Positions 1-14,043 of a stretch of DNA of 64,000 nt are shown piece by piece. This DNA comes from Proales similis (Eukaryota; Rotifera; Eurotatoria; Ploima; Proalidae), in assembly GCA_019059635.1 (NCBI GenBank), contig JAGVRJ010000012.1, positions 1,364,001 to 1,428,000 on the forward strand, written 5' to 3'. Both the position numbers and the translations under genes were made by a program. The notes under the pieces are model-generated. The model did no database searches, had not been told where the DNA came from, and saw only the letters and a list, made by a program, of their open reading frames with translations. Each line of letters starts with the position of its first letter. Position 1 is the stretch's first letter.

Positions 1-334
1 AAAAAAAGCGAAAAGAAACAGGAAAGCACGCATTTGGGACTTGGCCCTGCTGGCAAGCGATAATTTGTTCTCAATTTTGACTAGTAGTGGTTTGGTTAAG
101 TGTCGCTTTGAAAATTGAATTAACACCGCAATTGTACGCCTTGTCCTGCCACTAATTCACATTGCTCAGATTAAAAAAAGGGCCGCGCAGAGTTGACTTT
201 TATTATTCGTCTGATCTAATCTTCATCCGCCCGGTTCTCTTGCTTCGTTTAGAGAGTAATTGCGACAATTGGCAGTGAATATTGAGCCTGCTCCTCACTG
301 CTTGCTACATTCGAATTATGAGACCGCAGTGCAA
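1..334. other. 5' flank of serotonin receptor gene
   Basis: No gene is recognisable here. The stretch is AT-rich and presumably holds the promoter and 5' UTR of the receptor that follows. The receptor reading frame stays open upstream to a TTG near 260, but the first in-frame ATG is at 335. Confidence 0.5.
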
Positions 335-1817
335 ATGGGCCTTGTGAACATGTTCATTGAGCCGATGCAGATTGCAACGGTGAACGCCACCGAGCGGCCA
401 GTAAATCTGGCCCACAACTGGCCCGTTCTCTCGCTCGGTCTATTCTCACTGTTCGGCATATTTGGCAATCTGCTCGTCTGTCTGACAATTAGACGCGATC
501 CGTCTTTACAAACTAAAACCAACTTTTACCTGTTCTCGTTGGCCATCGCCGACTTGGCCGTCTGCGTCATAGTTCTGCCGCTCTCGATTGTTCAGGATTA
601 CGCAGGTCAGTGTCTAATCTGGTTTCTGGCTTGTTTTTGCTTACCAGACGATGCCTCTAGACAAATGGATGTTCAGCTCGCTTGTCTGCACTCTCTGGAT
701 ATTTTCAGGTAAACTCAATCGGCCGGACAGAGCCAGAGCCGCTTCTAATCTGTCCTCGCCTATAGACATTCTGCTGTGCACAAGCTCCATATACCACCTG
801 TCGACTGTCTCAATACTTCGCTTTATAGCCATTCAGTTTCCGCTCAAGTCGAATCAGAGCACGTCTACTCAATTGACCGGCCTGGTCATATTCATGATTT
901 GGTCCGCTTCCATTCTGGTTTCGAGCGTCATCATCTACCTGGGCATCAACGACACGCACAACGTGATCGACTCGCACACCTCTCGCTGTGTGCTGAGAAA
1001 CGCCAACTTCATCATATACGGTTCAATATTCAGCTTTGTAATTCCGCTGTTCATTATGATTCTCATGTTCACACTGATGGTCCGCAAGCTGAGAATGCAG
1101 CTGAAAAAGCTCAAGAGCGTGCCCGATATCTTGTCGTACAGTCGACGGACAGCCGACGACCGACGAGCGGCCAAACGCAGCTCGAGCCGGCAAGAACATT
1201 CGAACGAGCCGGCCAATTTCCGCCGCAGTGTAGGACGGCAGCTAAAACACGAAGATTTGGACGCGCACGTCAATCAGAGGTGTAGACCGGTCACCGGCAG
1301 CCAAGAGGGCGGAAAAGTGCGGCGATGGACTTTTGCCACGCGAGGATCGTCGACTCCGTCGACCAACTCGGGCCACAACCAGCATCATACGGTGGCAGGC
1401 GAATCGTTTGCTGCTCAGAGGGCGAGCAGCAACAACTATCTGCTCGTCTACCAGAACGGAGAGCTGCGCAGCAAGTCGCTTTCTGCCCACATTTCGCAGA
1501 CCGAAGTGAAAAACGAGGTGAAGGCGCTGCAGGTGCTCGGCATCGTATTTATTGCGTTCATAATCGCCTGGCTGCCGTTCTGTCTGGTGAACATGCTCGC
1601 CGCCATATCCGAAATGAACAGCATGAGCATACACGTCAAATTTCAGCGATATCTCATCTATCTCACCTATCTGGGCTATTTGCAGTCCACGTTCAACCCG
1701 ATCATTTACACAATCTTCAACAAGAAGTTCAGACGAAACTTTCTGGAGATAATCCGCTGCAAGAAGCGGCGAGAGCTGCTCCGTTCGCGCAAATGGGCTG
1801 CGCATACATTCAAGTGA
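335..1817 (+). CDS. 5-HT2: 5-HT2-like serotonin receptor (aminergic GPCR), 3 exons
   Basis: Class A seven-helix receptor, probably plasma-membrane and Gq-coupled if it behaves like its family. Exons 335-605, 661-708 and 766-1817 sum to 456 codons. Exon 1 holds a VNATE glycosylation sequon and TM1-TM2 (GNLLVC, LAIADLAV). Splicing restores WIFSDILLCTSSI, which puts the amine-binding aspartate (Asp3.32) in TM3. TM5 (IFSFVIPLFIM), TM6 (ALQVLGIVF, AWLPF) and TM7 (NPIIYTIFNKKFR) resemble 5-HT2 receptors. The third intracellular loop is long (about 170 residues) and Ser/Arg-rich. The usual D-R-Y after TM3 reads L-R-F, from codons ctt cgc ttt. The start is the first in-frame ATG; a second ATG lies five codons on. 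An AATAAA sits at 1897. The 5-HT2 call is by remembered similarity, and another aminergic subtype is possible. Confidence 0.8.
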
Positions 1818-4046
<2,229 letters not shown>

Positions 4047-4773
4047 GCGAATGAACGCCTCAATCTTTCACTGTCTCGTCCTCACTCTGTCTATGCCTCA
4101 CTCTCGTCTCTTATCGCATTCTTATCGAATCTGTTCCTTAGATGCTGAATCGCCGCCGCCGCCACCTCAACAACTCAATCGTCTGGTCTCCTCTCAAAAA
4201 TAAGAAATCAAAAAAATAAAAATTTTGATGCGAGAGCATCTATTTTCACTAGTTGGCTCTTTTTCGCTCATTCCCACTCGATCAATTCGCATTAAAGCTC
4301 ATTCATTGCCTCATTGTGTGAGCTTGTAAACGCTCGAAATGAGCACCTTTCGCTTATTTTCCGATGTTGTATCCAGCATTCGGATTCAAATCAAGCGCAA
4401 CTGTTGTTCGGGTCGATTGGTAATCTCAATCATGCGTGTGTTTCTGTTCAGAGTGCGTGTGTGTGTGTGTGTGTGGTCGCGGCTTGTTTGTATAGAACGC
4501 CGACACACTGCCTCTCAGAGGTTGTAAATCAAGCAAGCGCCGTCGCTCGTCTTTAATTTTATGAAAGCCAAAGCGAGCAAGTGAGTGCTTGTCTGCAATA
4601 CTTGATCTGAGAGCATGGAAACTTAATTTTTTATTGAACTCGCTCGCAATTATAAATGGTGTCAGGGCAGCGCAGAATCAAGTGCAAATAGTTGCAGTCA
4701 GCGGCCTCTAATCTCTTCCCGAGAGTCGGCAGGTAGCGAGAGTAGAAGTCGAGAGTAAAGTAGGCGGCGATAA
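4047..4773. other. Intergenic between RUVBL1 and FPGS
   Basis: Contains the RUVBL1 3' UTR with A-rich AATAAA-like sequence near 4205-4220, a short (GT)n run near 4458-4474, and the upstream region of the next gene. Small open frames here have no recognisable product. Confidence 0.45.
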
Positions 4774-7198
4774 ATGATCTTCACCTCAATCAGTGGCCTT
4801 GCTCGGTTTACTCGCGTTCAGTCGAGCACCAAATTGTTCTTTGATTGCACTAAATTGAGTTCGTTGCATAGCTCAGTCAGATCTGCGTATAAAGCCCAAG
4901 CGAATCGAATGCATAATTCGTCGTCACCGCTGCTCAACGCTTGCTCGTCGTCGCCGTCCACAGCCGACTATGAAAAGTACCAGGTAAAATCTGTCTTCTT
5001 TATCTTCTTTTTCTTCTGCCTCTGCTCCGCTTCCTTCCTCTTGGCTGTGGCCGTTCAACGCCATTTGATCACTCTGGCTGCGTAGATGGCCATCGAAAGG
5101 CTCAACGGCCTTCAATTCATGCCTTCCCACAAAAACCTGAACGCCAGGGAGCTCGTAGAGCAGCGCCTCGTGCAAACTTGGAACATGTGTCGCAAGCTAA
5201 ATCTCACTGTGAGCCCTCACTTGATCGAATTCATTTTCTTTACCAATCTCTCGAATTGAACAAAAACAAAGCAACAAGATCTCGAAAAGCTAAATATAAT
5301 CCACGTGACGGGCACCAAAGGCAAAGGGTCAACTTCATCCTTTATTGAATCGATTCTTCGTCACTCTGGCCACCGCACGGGCCTATTCACGTAATTGACT
5401 CGGCAATTCTGCCATTCTAAACTTGAATCTTGAACTTGCCAAGTTCGCCGCATTTGTTTGAAGTCAGAGAGCGGCTGAGAATAAACGGACGGCCTATCGA
5501 CGTCGCCAGATTCCACGCCTATTTTGATCACTGCTATTCGGAGCTGCTGGAAAAAAAGGTGAACGCCCGCCCGCTCGCTCGCCTCGTTCTACTTGCCCTG
5601 ATTCAATGCCCTTTAAAATGCTCAGTCGGACGCAGACCAGTTCGATCGACCAACGTATTTTCAGTTTCTCACCTGCATGATGTTCTACGTGTTTGTCAAA
5701 GAGAAAGTCGAAGCGGCCGTCATCGAGGTCGGCATCGGCGGCCAATTCGACTACACAAACGTGATCGAGTAAAACTAAATCTTCTTGGTCGGTTCCGGGG
5801 TAGCAGAAGTCTAAGACGAGCCGATTGATTGAAGGGCGCCAGTGGCGTGTGTTGTCACCTCCCTGGGACTGGACCATTGCGCTATTCTGGGCAACACGGT
5901 CGAGGATATTGCTTGGCAAAAAGCGGGCATTTTCAAGGTACTGCCGCGTGAGGCCAGGTCTCACTCGAGACAAACTGAACTTTTCTATTTGAAAGGCTGG
6001 CGCAGTGGCGTTCACTGCGCAGACAAACGCTGCCCTTCAAGTGATGAGAGAGCGATCTGTCGAACGAGACGTAAGACATTTCTAGATTTGGTGCCATTCG
6101 AAGCTGACCGCTGCTTGGCAAGACATGCTTGTGCTTGGTGCCGAGTCAAAACGACAGTGACCTGCTCAAAAGTGCCGGCGTCAAGCTCAACGGAGATGTT
6201 CAGTACCAGAACGCGTCTATTGCCTATCACGTGGCCAAGTACTGGCTGGACAAAAAGAGTAGGAGCCAACTGATTCGACTGTGTCTGTGAACAGAGTTGT
6301 AATTGGTGTTGAAAAAAACAGGAGCTGGTCAAACAGGCTTTGATCGGTTTGATTGGGTGAGGCACGAGTCAGACGGTTGCCGATACAACGATTTGCCCTT
6401 GCTGGGTCGAATGGCGCCCGAGGCGTCCACATTGAACGGTACGTTAATTAGATAAGCAAGGCGATCGAGACGGCCAAATCGATACAATACGATTACGTTT
6501 GCATGCAGCGATTCAAAATTCGGTCTGGCCCGGCCGAAATCAGATAATCGAAAGCGAAAACAAACTGGTCACGTACTACATAGACGGTGCGCATACAAAC
6601 GAAAGTCTCGAGCAGTTTGTCGCTTGGTTCGAGCAGCTAGGAAGAAGAGAGGGCAGGAATGTGCTACTCTTTAACTACACGGGCGAACGTGACGCCAGCT
6701 CGTTTCTCAAAATATTATCCGTAAGCGAGCATGCAAGAATTCGACGCTAATTAGTCTCATTTGATTTATTCAAATCGGCCAGAAGATTCGATTTGAGCGT
6801 GTCGCCTTCTCAAAGCTCGAGCCTTATCCCGCCGCTTTATCGCCGTCTCAAGGAGGTAGGAATTGGTCCACTCAACGCGCTTCGCTCGTTAATTTACGCC
6901 AAACAAAGACAACGTAAGAAAAATGCCCAGCGCCGCTCTGGACACTCCCGACAAGTATTCCGAACTGCTCAAGACTCAGGAGGGCCTGTTTGACCCAAAT
7001 AACAACAGCACTCAGTCGGAGCGAGCTCGTCTATTCGAGAACGTCTACGACGCTCTCGGCTGGCTGACCCAAGGCCAGGACAAGCGATTCCCGAGTCCCG
7101 AGTCCTGCGCGACCGGCGAGAGGATAAACGTGCTGATCACCGGCAGTCTGTATCTGGTGGCCTCGGCGCTCAAAGTTCTTGGCTATAAAATCGATTAG
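4774..7198 (+). CDS. FPGS: Folylpolyglutamate synthase, 12 exons
   Basis: Adds glutamate to tetrahydrofolates using ATP so that they are retained in cytosol and mitochondria. Exons 4774-4983, 5086-5208, 5272-5390, 5444-5558, 5626-5768, 5835-5937, 5996-6070, 6123-6258, 6322-6438, 6509-6720, 6783-6855 and 6909-7198 total 571 codons, with every phase matching. Diagnostic pieces are [14 protein letters not shown] (P-loop), [67 protein letters not shown] and [10 protein letters not shown]. The first 45 residues are Ser/Arg/Lys-rich with few acids, followed by a second in-frame ATG. That matches the family's use of alternative starts for mitochondrial and cytosolic forms. Exon 11 is the least conserved and its boundaries are the least certain. 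Confidence 0.93.
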
Positions 7199-9609
7199 TC
7201 GAATTTGATTTCGATCAATTCTCAATTGTTTTTCCCGCTCTTTCTGTTTTCGTCTTTTTGTTTATTTTTCTATCGATCGGCGCTTACTTCAAGCGGGAGA
7301 AGACTGCGCTCATGGCGAGAGAGTGAGCGAGCGAAAGAGAGCCAGAGAAGGCTGACCGCAGAGTAATTGGTCTCGCTTTCATCTGCGCGCAAGTCTGAAT
7401 AAACAATCAAACAAACAGCGAGCAAGAGAACAAAATCCGATTTATCAGCTAGCGCGCAGGTGTGTGTGTGTTTGTTTGGGTGAGTTTGTGGGAGTTTGGG
7501 TGCGATCTGTCAACAAGAAATTGGTAACAAAAGCAAACAAGCGAAAACGACTTGTACGCTGCCGAGCCTATTTGTGTTTGCATGCTGCGTGCAGCTTGTC
7601 ATATTACTCAATCAGGGCCGTTAGGTTGGATTGAAGACTTAGAAGCGATCGAGAAATGAGGATGACGATTATTGTTATTTTTAATAAGCGCCCAAGTCAA
7701 CCAGGCAGTCACTGGTTCGCTCTTGGCCGGTCATTAGTGCTCACTCGAATAGAGCCTAGTCGAGTCTTTTATTCCTTTTACAAACTCTTATTGCAAAGCC
7801 GGTCAAGTGCAATGTGCGCTGCTGCTGCCGCCGCCGCTGATCTCAGTTTATATGAGTTGGCTAAGCTCTGTGCAATCATCACTTGTTCACTTGTAGAGCT
7901 CAGCGCAGATAGGGACCGGATTAGCTAACAATCACAACGCAAATAGTTTCAGCTTTTCTTTCAAGAGTTATTATCATAATAATCATAAACACACACACAC
8001 ACAAGCGGAGAAGGGACACACAAAGTGATGAGTGTCGAAACCTTGCAGCCAGGCCCCGCCTCGGCTTGCACGCATTTGCATGCGCTTCCGCTCATATTTG
8101 ACCTCATTGCTCTGCATCCGCTTGCTCTCCTAATGACCTTATTTACCGGTCGGATTAACTGCAATTTCGCGATCGATACTCTATTTAACTCCAACTTGCG
8201 AGCATTTTCATTATTTGTCCGTTTCGAAACCGCTCTCTCACTGCTGTGGCTCGCCTTGATCTTCATCAAGCAAATTGCAACCTTTCAGCCCTCTGCCTTC
8301 TTTTTTCGCCTTTTTTCTTCTAACTCAATTATATTTACAAGCGACGGCTTAACCGTTGGCCAGCGGCTAAACACAACACCGTTTTGCAATTATTCGCCTC
8401 GGCCGCTGGATTAACTGCTTGGCCTCTGTGTGTGTGTGTGTGGGCGCACGAAACGAGCATTGGCCAAGATGAGCATTCATCCGTCTTGTGTCGAGTCTCT
8501 AATTATTTAATATTCGCTAATTCACACCAGGCCGCTCGCCTCCCTCCGCCTCGCGGGTTTATGCGCCGGCAAAAAGCGCCAAGTCCGCGTTCTTTTGCTT
8601 TTTTCTCTTGCCTCGATAAATCAATAAATCTCTGAAGATCGTCTGTAGATCGTTTGTATGTTTGTGTGCCCGTTTATATATGAGCGAGTGTGTGTGTGTG
8701 ACTGGCCGAGCGTTGGTGGTTTTGCGATCATCAGTTGAATTCAAAGCGAATGCTAATTTATTCCGACCAAACTGACCGCTCATGTGAACTTCTATCTCTC
8801 TCTCTCTCTCTCTCTGTTGTTCTCTGCCTATTCGGGTTTGTGCCGGCGCCATGACCGCCACTCGAAAGCCTTAATCCAGAGAATAAATCCAAGCCGCCTC
8901 CGATCGGCTTGTTGCGGGCATATTTTGAATGAAAAGAGCGGCCGACGTTGAGCGTCATTCAAAACTTTGGCGGCCAAACTGGTCAATATCGTCAACTCTA
9001 CCCTCGACACCTCGACAACTAATCCGAACGCAATTTTATTCACGCGTCCAAACTTTGCTTCTATTTTCGAGCCGTTCACTTGAATCAAACTGCTCCACTA
9101 ATGCTGCACTCCATCTCCCCTCCTCCTTTCCTCTTTGTCGTCTTCAATCATCGTCATCTTCTTCTCATTCGCCAAGTACACGCTTACACAAACTTGGCAT
9201 GTTTGTGTGGCTCAATTTCGGTTCGACATTCAAAAAACAATTTCAAAGGTGGCACACACACCACAGAGGCATGTATGCCAAACTTGTCGCCTTCTCGTAC
9301 GTTTTGTCAAAGCCGTTTGTTTATCAAACTGAATTTTGAGACCAACAGAGGAAAAGAGAGAAAAAGTGTCCAATCGATATTTGGGTCAGCTGCTCCGCTT
9401 AATTCACGTTTTACTACTTTTAATACGAGGGATCGAGTGTGAGAGAGAGAGAGAGCTCGGCCTTAATTATGCTTTCAAGTGCCATTGAGTTCGTAAAGTA
9501 AATATTTAAGGAAGAGCGGACCTTGGCTCGTTGACTCCATTCAACTCGTTGGTCGAAGCTCGTTAAGGCTTTCAGTTAAAGAGGTTGAATTTGCGACGTT
9601 CTAGATCAA
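7199..9609. other. Long intergenic region with simple repeats
   Basis: About 2.4 kb without a supportable gene. It holds short (GT)n/(CA)n runs near 7458, 7990, 8429 and 8690, a (CT)n run near 8796-8816, a (GA)n run near 9441-9452 and several pyrimidine-rich tracts. The longest open frame (near 8025-8414) shows no family motif. This may be regulatory sequence for the EF-hand gene downstream or FPGS 3' sequence. Confidence 0.5.
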
Positions 9610-10370
9610 ATGGCTGATAGTGAGCTCGCTGCCAAGCTTCAGAAGCAAATCGCTCGCAATGAAGGCGACGAGAATGTCCAGCCCACAATGAAGGTGTTTA
9701 ATCCGTACACAGAGTTCAAGGAGTTCACTCGCAAAGAGATACAAGGCCTGGAAAAGCATTTTAAAACGTAAGTAACCTCCTTTGACTCGCCTCGGACCCT
9801 TTATTCTCACTTGATGCATCCGGCCGGCCTGAATAGCTACGATGTCAACAACGACAAAAAACTTGACTTGGAAGAACTAAAAGTGATGATGGAAAAACTT
9901 CAAGTGCCGCAGACCCATCTCGGCCTCAAAGAAATGATCAAACAAGTGGACGAAGACCAGGACAACAAGATAAATTTCAAAGAGGTACGAGCCCAAGCCG
10001 TTTCGTTTGTTCAGTCGACCTGACGAGCTTTTTTCTCTAGTTCATGATGATATTCCGCAAAGCCAAGAACGGCGAGCTAAAACAAGACTCAGGCCTGCAG
10101 AAACTGTTCGATCAAGTGATGGAGATCGACGTCGCCGAAGCCGGAGTCAAAGGGGCCAAGTCGTTTTTCGAGGCTCAGGTAAATGCGGCCGACTTTTCGT
10201 CATGTATTGTTAGAAGCTAACTCTGCTCGCTAAAGGCGTATCGACAAGCCTTTTCAAGCAATTTCGAACGAGAAATTCGCGAAGAGCAAGAAGAACGCCG
10301 CCGTGTCGACGAGCAAAAGCGCAAGCAACGCGAAGAGTTCATTGCCAAAAAGTCAATATTCAATCAGTGA
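9610..10370 (+). CDS. EFHD2: Swiprosin-type EF-hand protein (EFHD), 4 exons
   Basis: Calcium-binding, actin-associated cytosolic protein; the insect homologue is Swip-1. Exons 9610-9767, 9837-9984, 10041-10178 and 10236-10370 give 192 codons. The sequence FNPYTEFKEFTRKEI precedes EF-hand 1 (YDVNNDKKLDLEEL, acidic loop). EF-hand 2 is VDEDQDNKINFKEF. GVKGAKSFFEAQ and a C-terminal charged coiled coil (about residues 150-190, rich in E, R, Q and K) complete the family layout. Compared with vertebrate members it lacks a long low-complexity N-terminus. The symbol is by family; EFHD1 and EFHD2 are not separable in invertebrates. Confidence 0.92.
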
Positions 10371-11307
10371 CCACTGAGCACTCTACAATTCAATACAAGA
10401 ATGCAATGTATTTGTGTGTGTGTGTGTGCGCGTTTGACTGTAGATGTTTGCTTTTATCTCATCCGATCCTCATCTCTTTTCTATTTTGTAATATTCATTC
10501 ATTCATCGAATTGCATTTCATTCGCTTGCCCCTCTGCTCCGTCGATGTGTCTATCTCCGGCAAAATCGCGGACAGCTTCAGGCATCAAAAGGGCTGCCAA
10601 ATAGCTCTGACCAAATTGATATCGAGCTTGCAAACAAACAAGACGCCTCCAGGCATTCATCTTCATCCATCTCCAGTGCGCAGGCATCCATCTTCTTCGT
10701 TCTTCTTCTTCTTAAATGTCAATTCAGCTTATTTGACGAATAAAGTGTCCCTGAAAGCAAGAGAAAGCCAGGCGCAAATTGTCTAATTCATTAACAAGCC
10801 CATTTTAGCGTTGAAACTCTTTTTTTTTTAAAAAAAAGAGCATCAAAATTCAAGTCCACAGTAATGATGGGGCTGTTGACAGAGACGAGCGAGGAAAAAA
10901 GGGGAAAGGGACGCGGCCAAGCAACATGAGAGAGAGAAAGAGAATTAGACGACCAAAAAAGTAACGAAAATATTTGTCGACCAGATCAGGTGACGAGAAT
11001 AAAAAAAGCGCATTAAAGACTTGAATATAAATACGTATGTATAGAAGGATATGCGTAAACCCAGTTAAAGAGGGGAAGAAAGAAACGCCAAGAGCCAAGG
11101 AAAGCGGGCCAAAGCGATTTAGAGAGGAATCGTCTAGTCGGATGGCTTGAGAGTAAAATTCCTAAAATTATGATGTGTGATTGAGGGTCAGATGTCCGCT
11201 CTGATGAACAAATTTCTGACAGAAAGAAAAAGCTAAAAACACCGAGATTGCCATTTTGTTGTTGGTGTGGTTTCTTGCGGTTGACTCTTGCGGCTGCTTG
11301 TTGCCGA
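10371..11307. other. Convergent 3' intergenic region
   Basis: Lies between the 3' ends of the EF-hand gene (+) and the LRR gene (-). It holds a (GT)n run near 10412-10428, an AATAAA near 10740, a T8/A7 inverted homopolymer near 10820-10838 and A/G-rich sequence that is probably the LRR gene's 3' UTR. I see no gene. Confidence 0.5.
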
Positions 11308-13773
11308 TCAGTAATCGCTATCATTGCTGCTCTCTTCCTCGACTGAGATTATGGTTGGCGGAAGGCGAACCTTGGGCAAATCGTTACACGAACCGGCCGA
11401 CTCGGCCGAAGTGCAAGGCTGGTCTTCGGGCCTTGTAGACGGCGTCGATGCGTCGCTTGAGTTAGACGGACCGCTGCTCCCTTGGCCTTGCGCACTCCGC
11501 ATCAAGTAGACCATACGCAAGTAGTCCGGCCGCACAGAGTGGACTTTTTGCTGCTGCTGCTGCTCTAGTCGTTCGAGAATGTAGGTCTGACCGAGTGCAC
11601 TCGAAGCGCTCGTGTCGGTTTGTATCTCGGCGAACGACGGGCTCGGGTTCAGATCGTTGGTGCCACAGAACTGACCGAAGTGTGTGAAGGCATCGCCCAT
11701 GCGGCACATGCCCGTGCGCATCCTGTTGGCCAGCTCGCCCATCGGCGGGTACCTCATGGTGGGCACGCTCAGCGTGGGCACGTAGCCCTTCAGGTCGCTC
11801 AGACGCTGCGTACTGTGCTCGTACATTGAGTAGAAGTAGGCGCTGCTGTTCATGCTCAGCGCTTTCATGGTCACGCTGGCCTTCTCTACTCCTTTGCGCA
11901 GTTTCTTGCTCACCTGCTCCAGAGTGTCGTGAATGTTCAAGTTGGGCAGGTAGTTCGACATCCAGTCGTTGATGTCGAAATTGGGCGGCGTGTTGGCCGT
12001 CGGCGTCGGGTAGCACGGTGGTGTTTCGGGAAAGCGACTTCGCGCTCTTTTTTCACAAATGCAGCAGAGCACTATGCCGAGCACTGAGGGCACCAGCATG
12101 CCGATTGCGCTCAGAAACAGACTGTAGATGAAATACTCGCCGACTCCGGTTCTGATGTACAGCTTGTAGCTGTACATGCTCACGCCGTTCTCATTCAACG
12201 AGATGCAGACAATAGGCCCGGCAAGCTTCTGTCGCATGTTGGTTATGATCAGCTGGTTGTTCTCGTTCACGTAGACGTGGCTGACCGACTCGGCGCCGAA
12301 CTTGGCCCCGATGCGCACCGAAATCTTCTGATAGATCTTGGTCAGCTCGTTCATCTTGTAGAATATCTTGAAGCTGTTGTGTGTGTTGGCGGCCGACGCC
12401 GAGCCGTTCAGCGGCTCAGTCAGATACTTGTCCAAGTAGCTGAGATAGCCGTACTGGGTCTTCCAGATGATTGTCGACTCGCTGCGGTCGGACTTTTCAC
12501 TTTGATTCTTGGTGCTGCAGTCGAACACGGCGTCGTTAAGGCGCCAGGTGTGAAACACGTGCTTCTCGTCATCATCGTCGTCGTTATCGTCGACGCTCTC
12601 CTTCTTGTTCGACATCATGAACGGATACGGCGGACTCACCGGAATGTGGTCGACCCAAACCGTCCAGGCGAACCAGCGCCGCGACAGCATTCGAAACAGA
12701 CTGAACTCGGACGAGGCGTCCAGACGCTCAGTGTTGACCACCAGGTTGGGCGGGCGGCACGAAATGTTGCTGAAGAAGCTCGAGTCGATTGTGTTGAATT
12801 TGATCAGACGGCTGATGGTTGCGTTTTGAAAGCTGCACTCAAATTGCTGGTCGACTTTGATTTGATCGCGAAGCTCGTAGAGCCACTGAATGCCGCAGTC
12901 GCACTCGATCTCGTCATTGCCTCTCAGTTTGAGCTCGCTCAGACTCTCCAGCGAAGTTTGATTGTAATTTGGCGTCTTGTAGATGGCTCTCAACTGATTG
13001 AAAGACAAGTCGAGAATCTGCAGCTCGCTGGCAAACGTCAGAGTGAGAGGATGCACCAGCTTGAGACGATTCTGGCTCAGGTCCAAATATTTGAGCTGGG
13101 TGAGGCCGTAGAAGGCGTCGTGGCGAATCGACGCCAGGCGATTTGAGTCGAGCAGGACAACTTGCAGCGCGCTGCCGTTTTCAAATCTGAACAAGTCGAA
13201 ATGTTTACTCTCCAGGTGCACGAGATTGTTGTGACTCAGCTGCAGAATTTTCAGCTTTGAAAAGTAGATTGCCACAATCGAGTAGAAGAGCGAGGAGGCG
13301 TGCGCTCTGAGACTGGCACTCATGCTTTCAATGGCCAGAAATTTCTCCTCAACTCCATTGCCGGTCAGATTGAGGAGCTGAAGGTCAAACCGGGCTGAAC
13401 TGATTTTTCCCTGGCGAACGTCTGATTCGACTAGTATGCGATCGACAAGGCTGCTCAGCGGGAAAAACAGATCGATGAGCGAAGAGACGGTCCTAGTCGA
13501 CCGGCTCAGCAGCGACGGATTGAACAGATAGGGCAGAGCGGTGAGCTGCACGGCCTTTGCGTAGAGACCGTTCTCGGCCGAGAGCAGAGTCTGAACTTGG
13601 CCCAGTGAGAGAGCAGCTGCGCTTGTCTGCATCTCGTTGCCGTCCAGTCGCAATGTTTCATTTTCATTGAATTTGTAATTTTTTCTGATGTAATCAATCG
13701 GACTAGAGGAGGCGGCCAGCTGCCATCTGGACAGCAGCAGCAGCATCGCCCAGATAAATGCAATCAACTGCAT
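11308..13773 (-). CDS. LRR-Ig single-pass membrane protein, intronless
   Basis: Predicted type I cell-surface protein of 821 aa, single exon. Residues 1-22 are a signal peptide. Leucine-rich repeats lie at about 170-290 (for example LKYLDLSQNRL, LQILDLSFNQL) and are capped by a cysteine-rich LRRCT beginning CDCGIQWLYEL. Residues about 410-555 look like a divergent Ig domain: FDCST, IIWK, LIITNMRQKLAGPIVC. They contain an acidic run of Asp residues just before. A transmembrane helix at about 565-590 is followed by CCICEKRAR and a cytoplasmic tail of about 230 residues. The tail has a hydrophobic/basic block (KLRKGVEKASVTMKAL, PTMRYPPMGELANRM) and poly-Gln. The architecture resembles kekkon/LRIG/LINGO-type adhesion or signalling proteins. 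I do not recognise the exact orthologue. Confidence 0.8.
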   Translation of the reverse strand: MQLIAFIWAMLLLLSRWQLAASSSPIDYIRKNYKFNENETLRLDGNEMQTSAAALSLGQVQTLLSAENGLYAKAVQLTALPYLFNPSLLSRSTRTVSSLIDLFFPLSSLVDRILVESDVRQGKISSARFDLQLLNLTGNGVEEKFLAIESMSASLRAHASSLFYSIVAIYFSKLKILQLSHNNLVHLESKHFDLFRFENGSALQVVLLDSNRLASIRHDAFYGLTQLKYLDLSQNRLKLVHPLTLTFASELQILDLSFNQLRAIYKTPNYNQTSLESLSELKLRGNDEIECDCGIQWLYELRDQIKVDQQFECSFQNATISRLIKFNTIDSSFFSNISCRPPNLVVNTERLDASSEFSLFRMLSRRWFAWTVWVDHIPVSPPYPFMMSNKKESVDDNDDDDDEKHVFHTWRLNDAVFDCSTKNQSEKSDRSESTIIWKTQYGYLSYLDKYLTEPLNGSASAANTHNSFKIFYKMNELTKIYQKISVRIGAKFGAESVSHVYVNENNQLIITNMRQKLAGPIVCISLNENGVSMYSYKLYIRTGVGEYFIYSLFLSAIGMLVPSVLGIVLCCICEKRARSRFPETPPCYPTPTANTPPNFDINDWMSNYLPNLNIHDTLEQVSKKLRKGVEKASVTMKALSMNSSAYFYSMYEHSTQRLSDLKGYVPTLSVPTMRYPPMGELANRMRTGMCRMGDAFTHFGQFCGTNDLNPSPSFAEIQTDTSASSALGQTYILERLEQQQQQKVHSVRPDYLRMVYLMRSAQGQGSSGPSNSSDASTPSTRPEDQPCTSAESAGSCNDLPKVRLPPTIISVEEESSNDSDY

Positions 13774-14043
13774 GGTGCCTCTGCCGTGTGCGAAATCGCT
13801 TTCTCAGCTTTTCCTAGAATGCTCGATGGCTCATAAGACGGCCTAAATAAATTATGGTGTTGGCATCTAAACGAACGAGGACAAATGAGTAAAAGCAGCA
13901 ACAGGCCGTTAAATTAAATATGTGTTACGAAACAGTGTCGAATTAGGTTACATCACTTGGAGCAAGGTTCTCGACTACCTTGCGATAAAAAAAAGAAAGA
14001 AGCCAAACTTGGGAGAGAATCATGCGTGATGATGGTAGAGCGC

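Noticed and set aside
260-334. N-terminal extension of the serotonin receptor starting near 260
   Set aside because: It begins with TTG, not ATG; the first in-frame ATG is at 335.
8025-8414. 129-codon open frame in the 7.2-9.6 kb spacer
   Set aside because: Low-complexity, no domain, no splice support, overlaps simple repeats.
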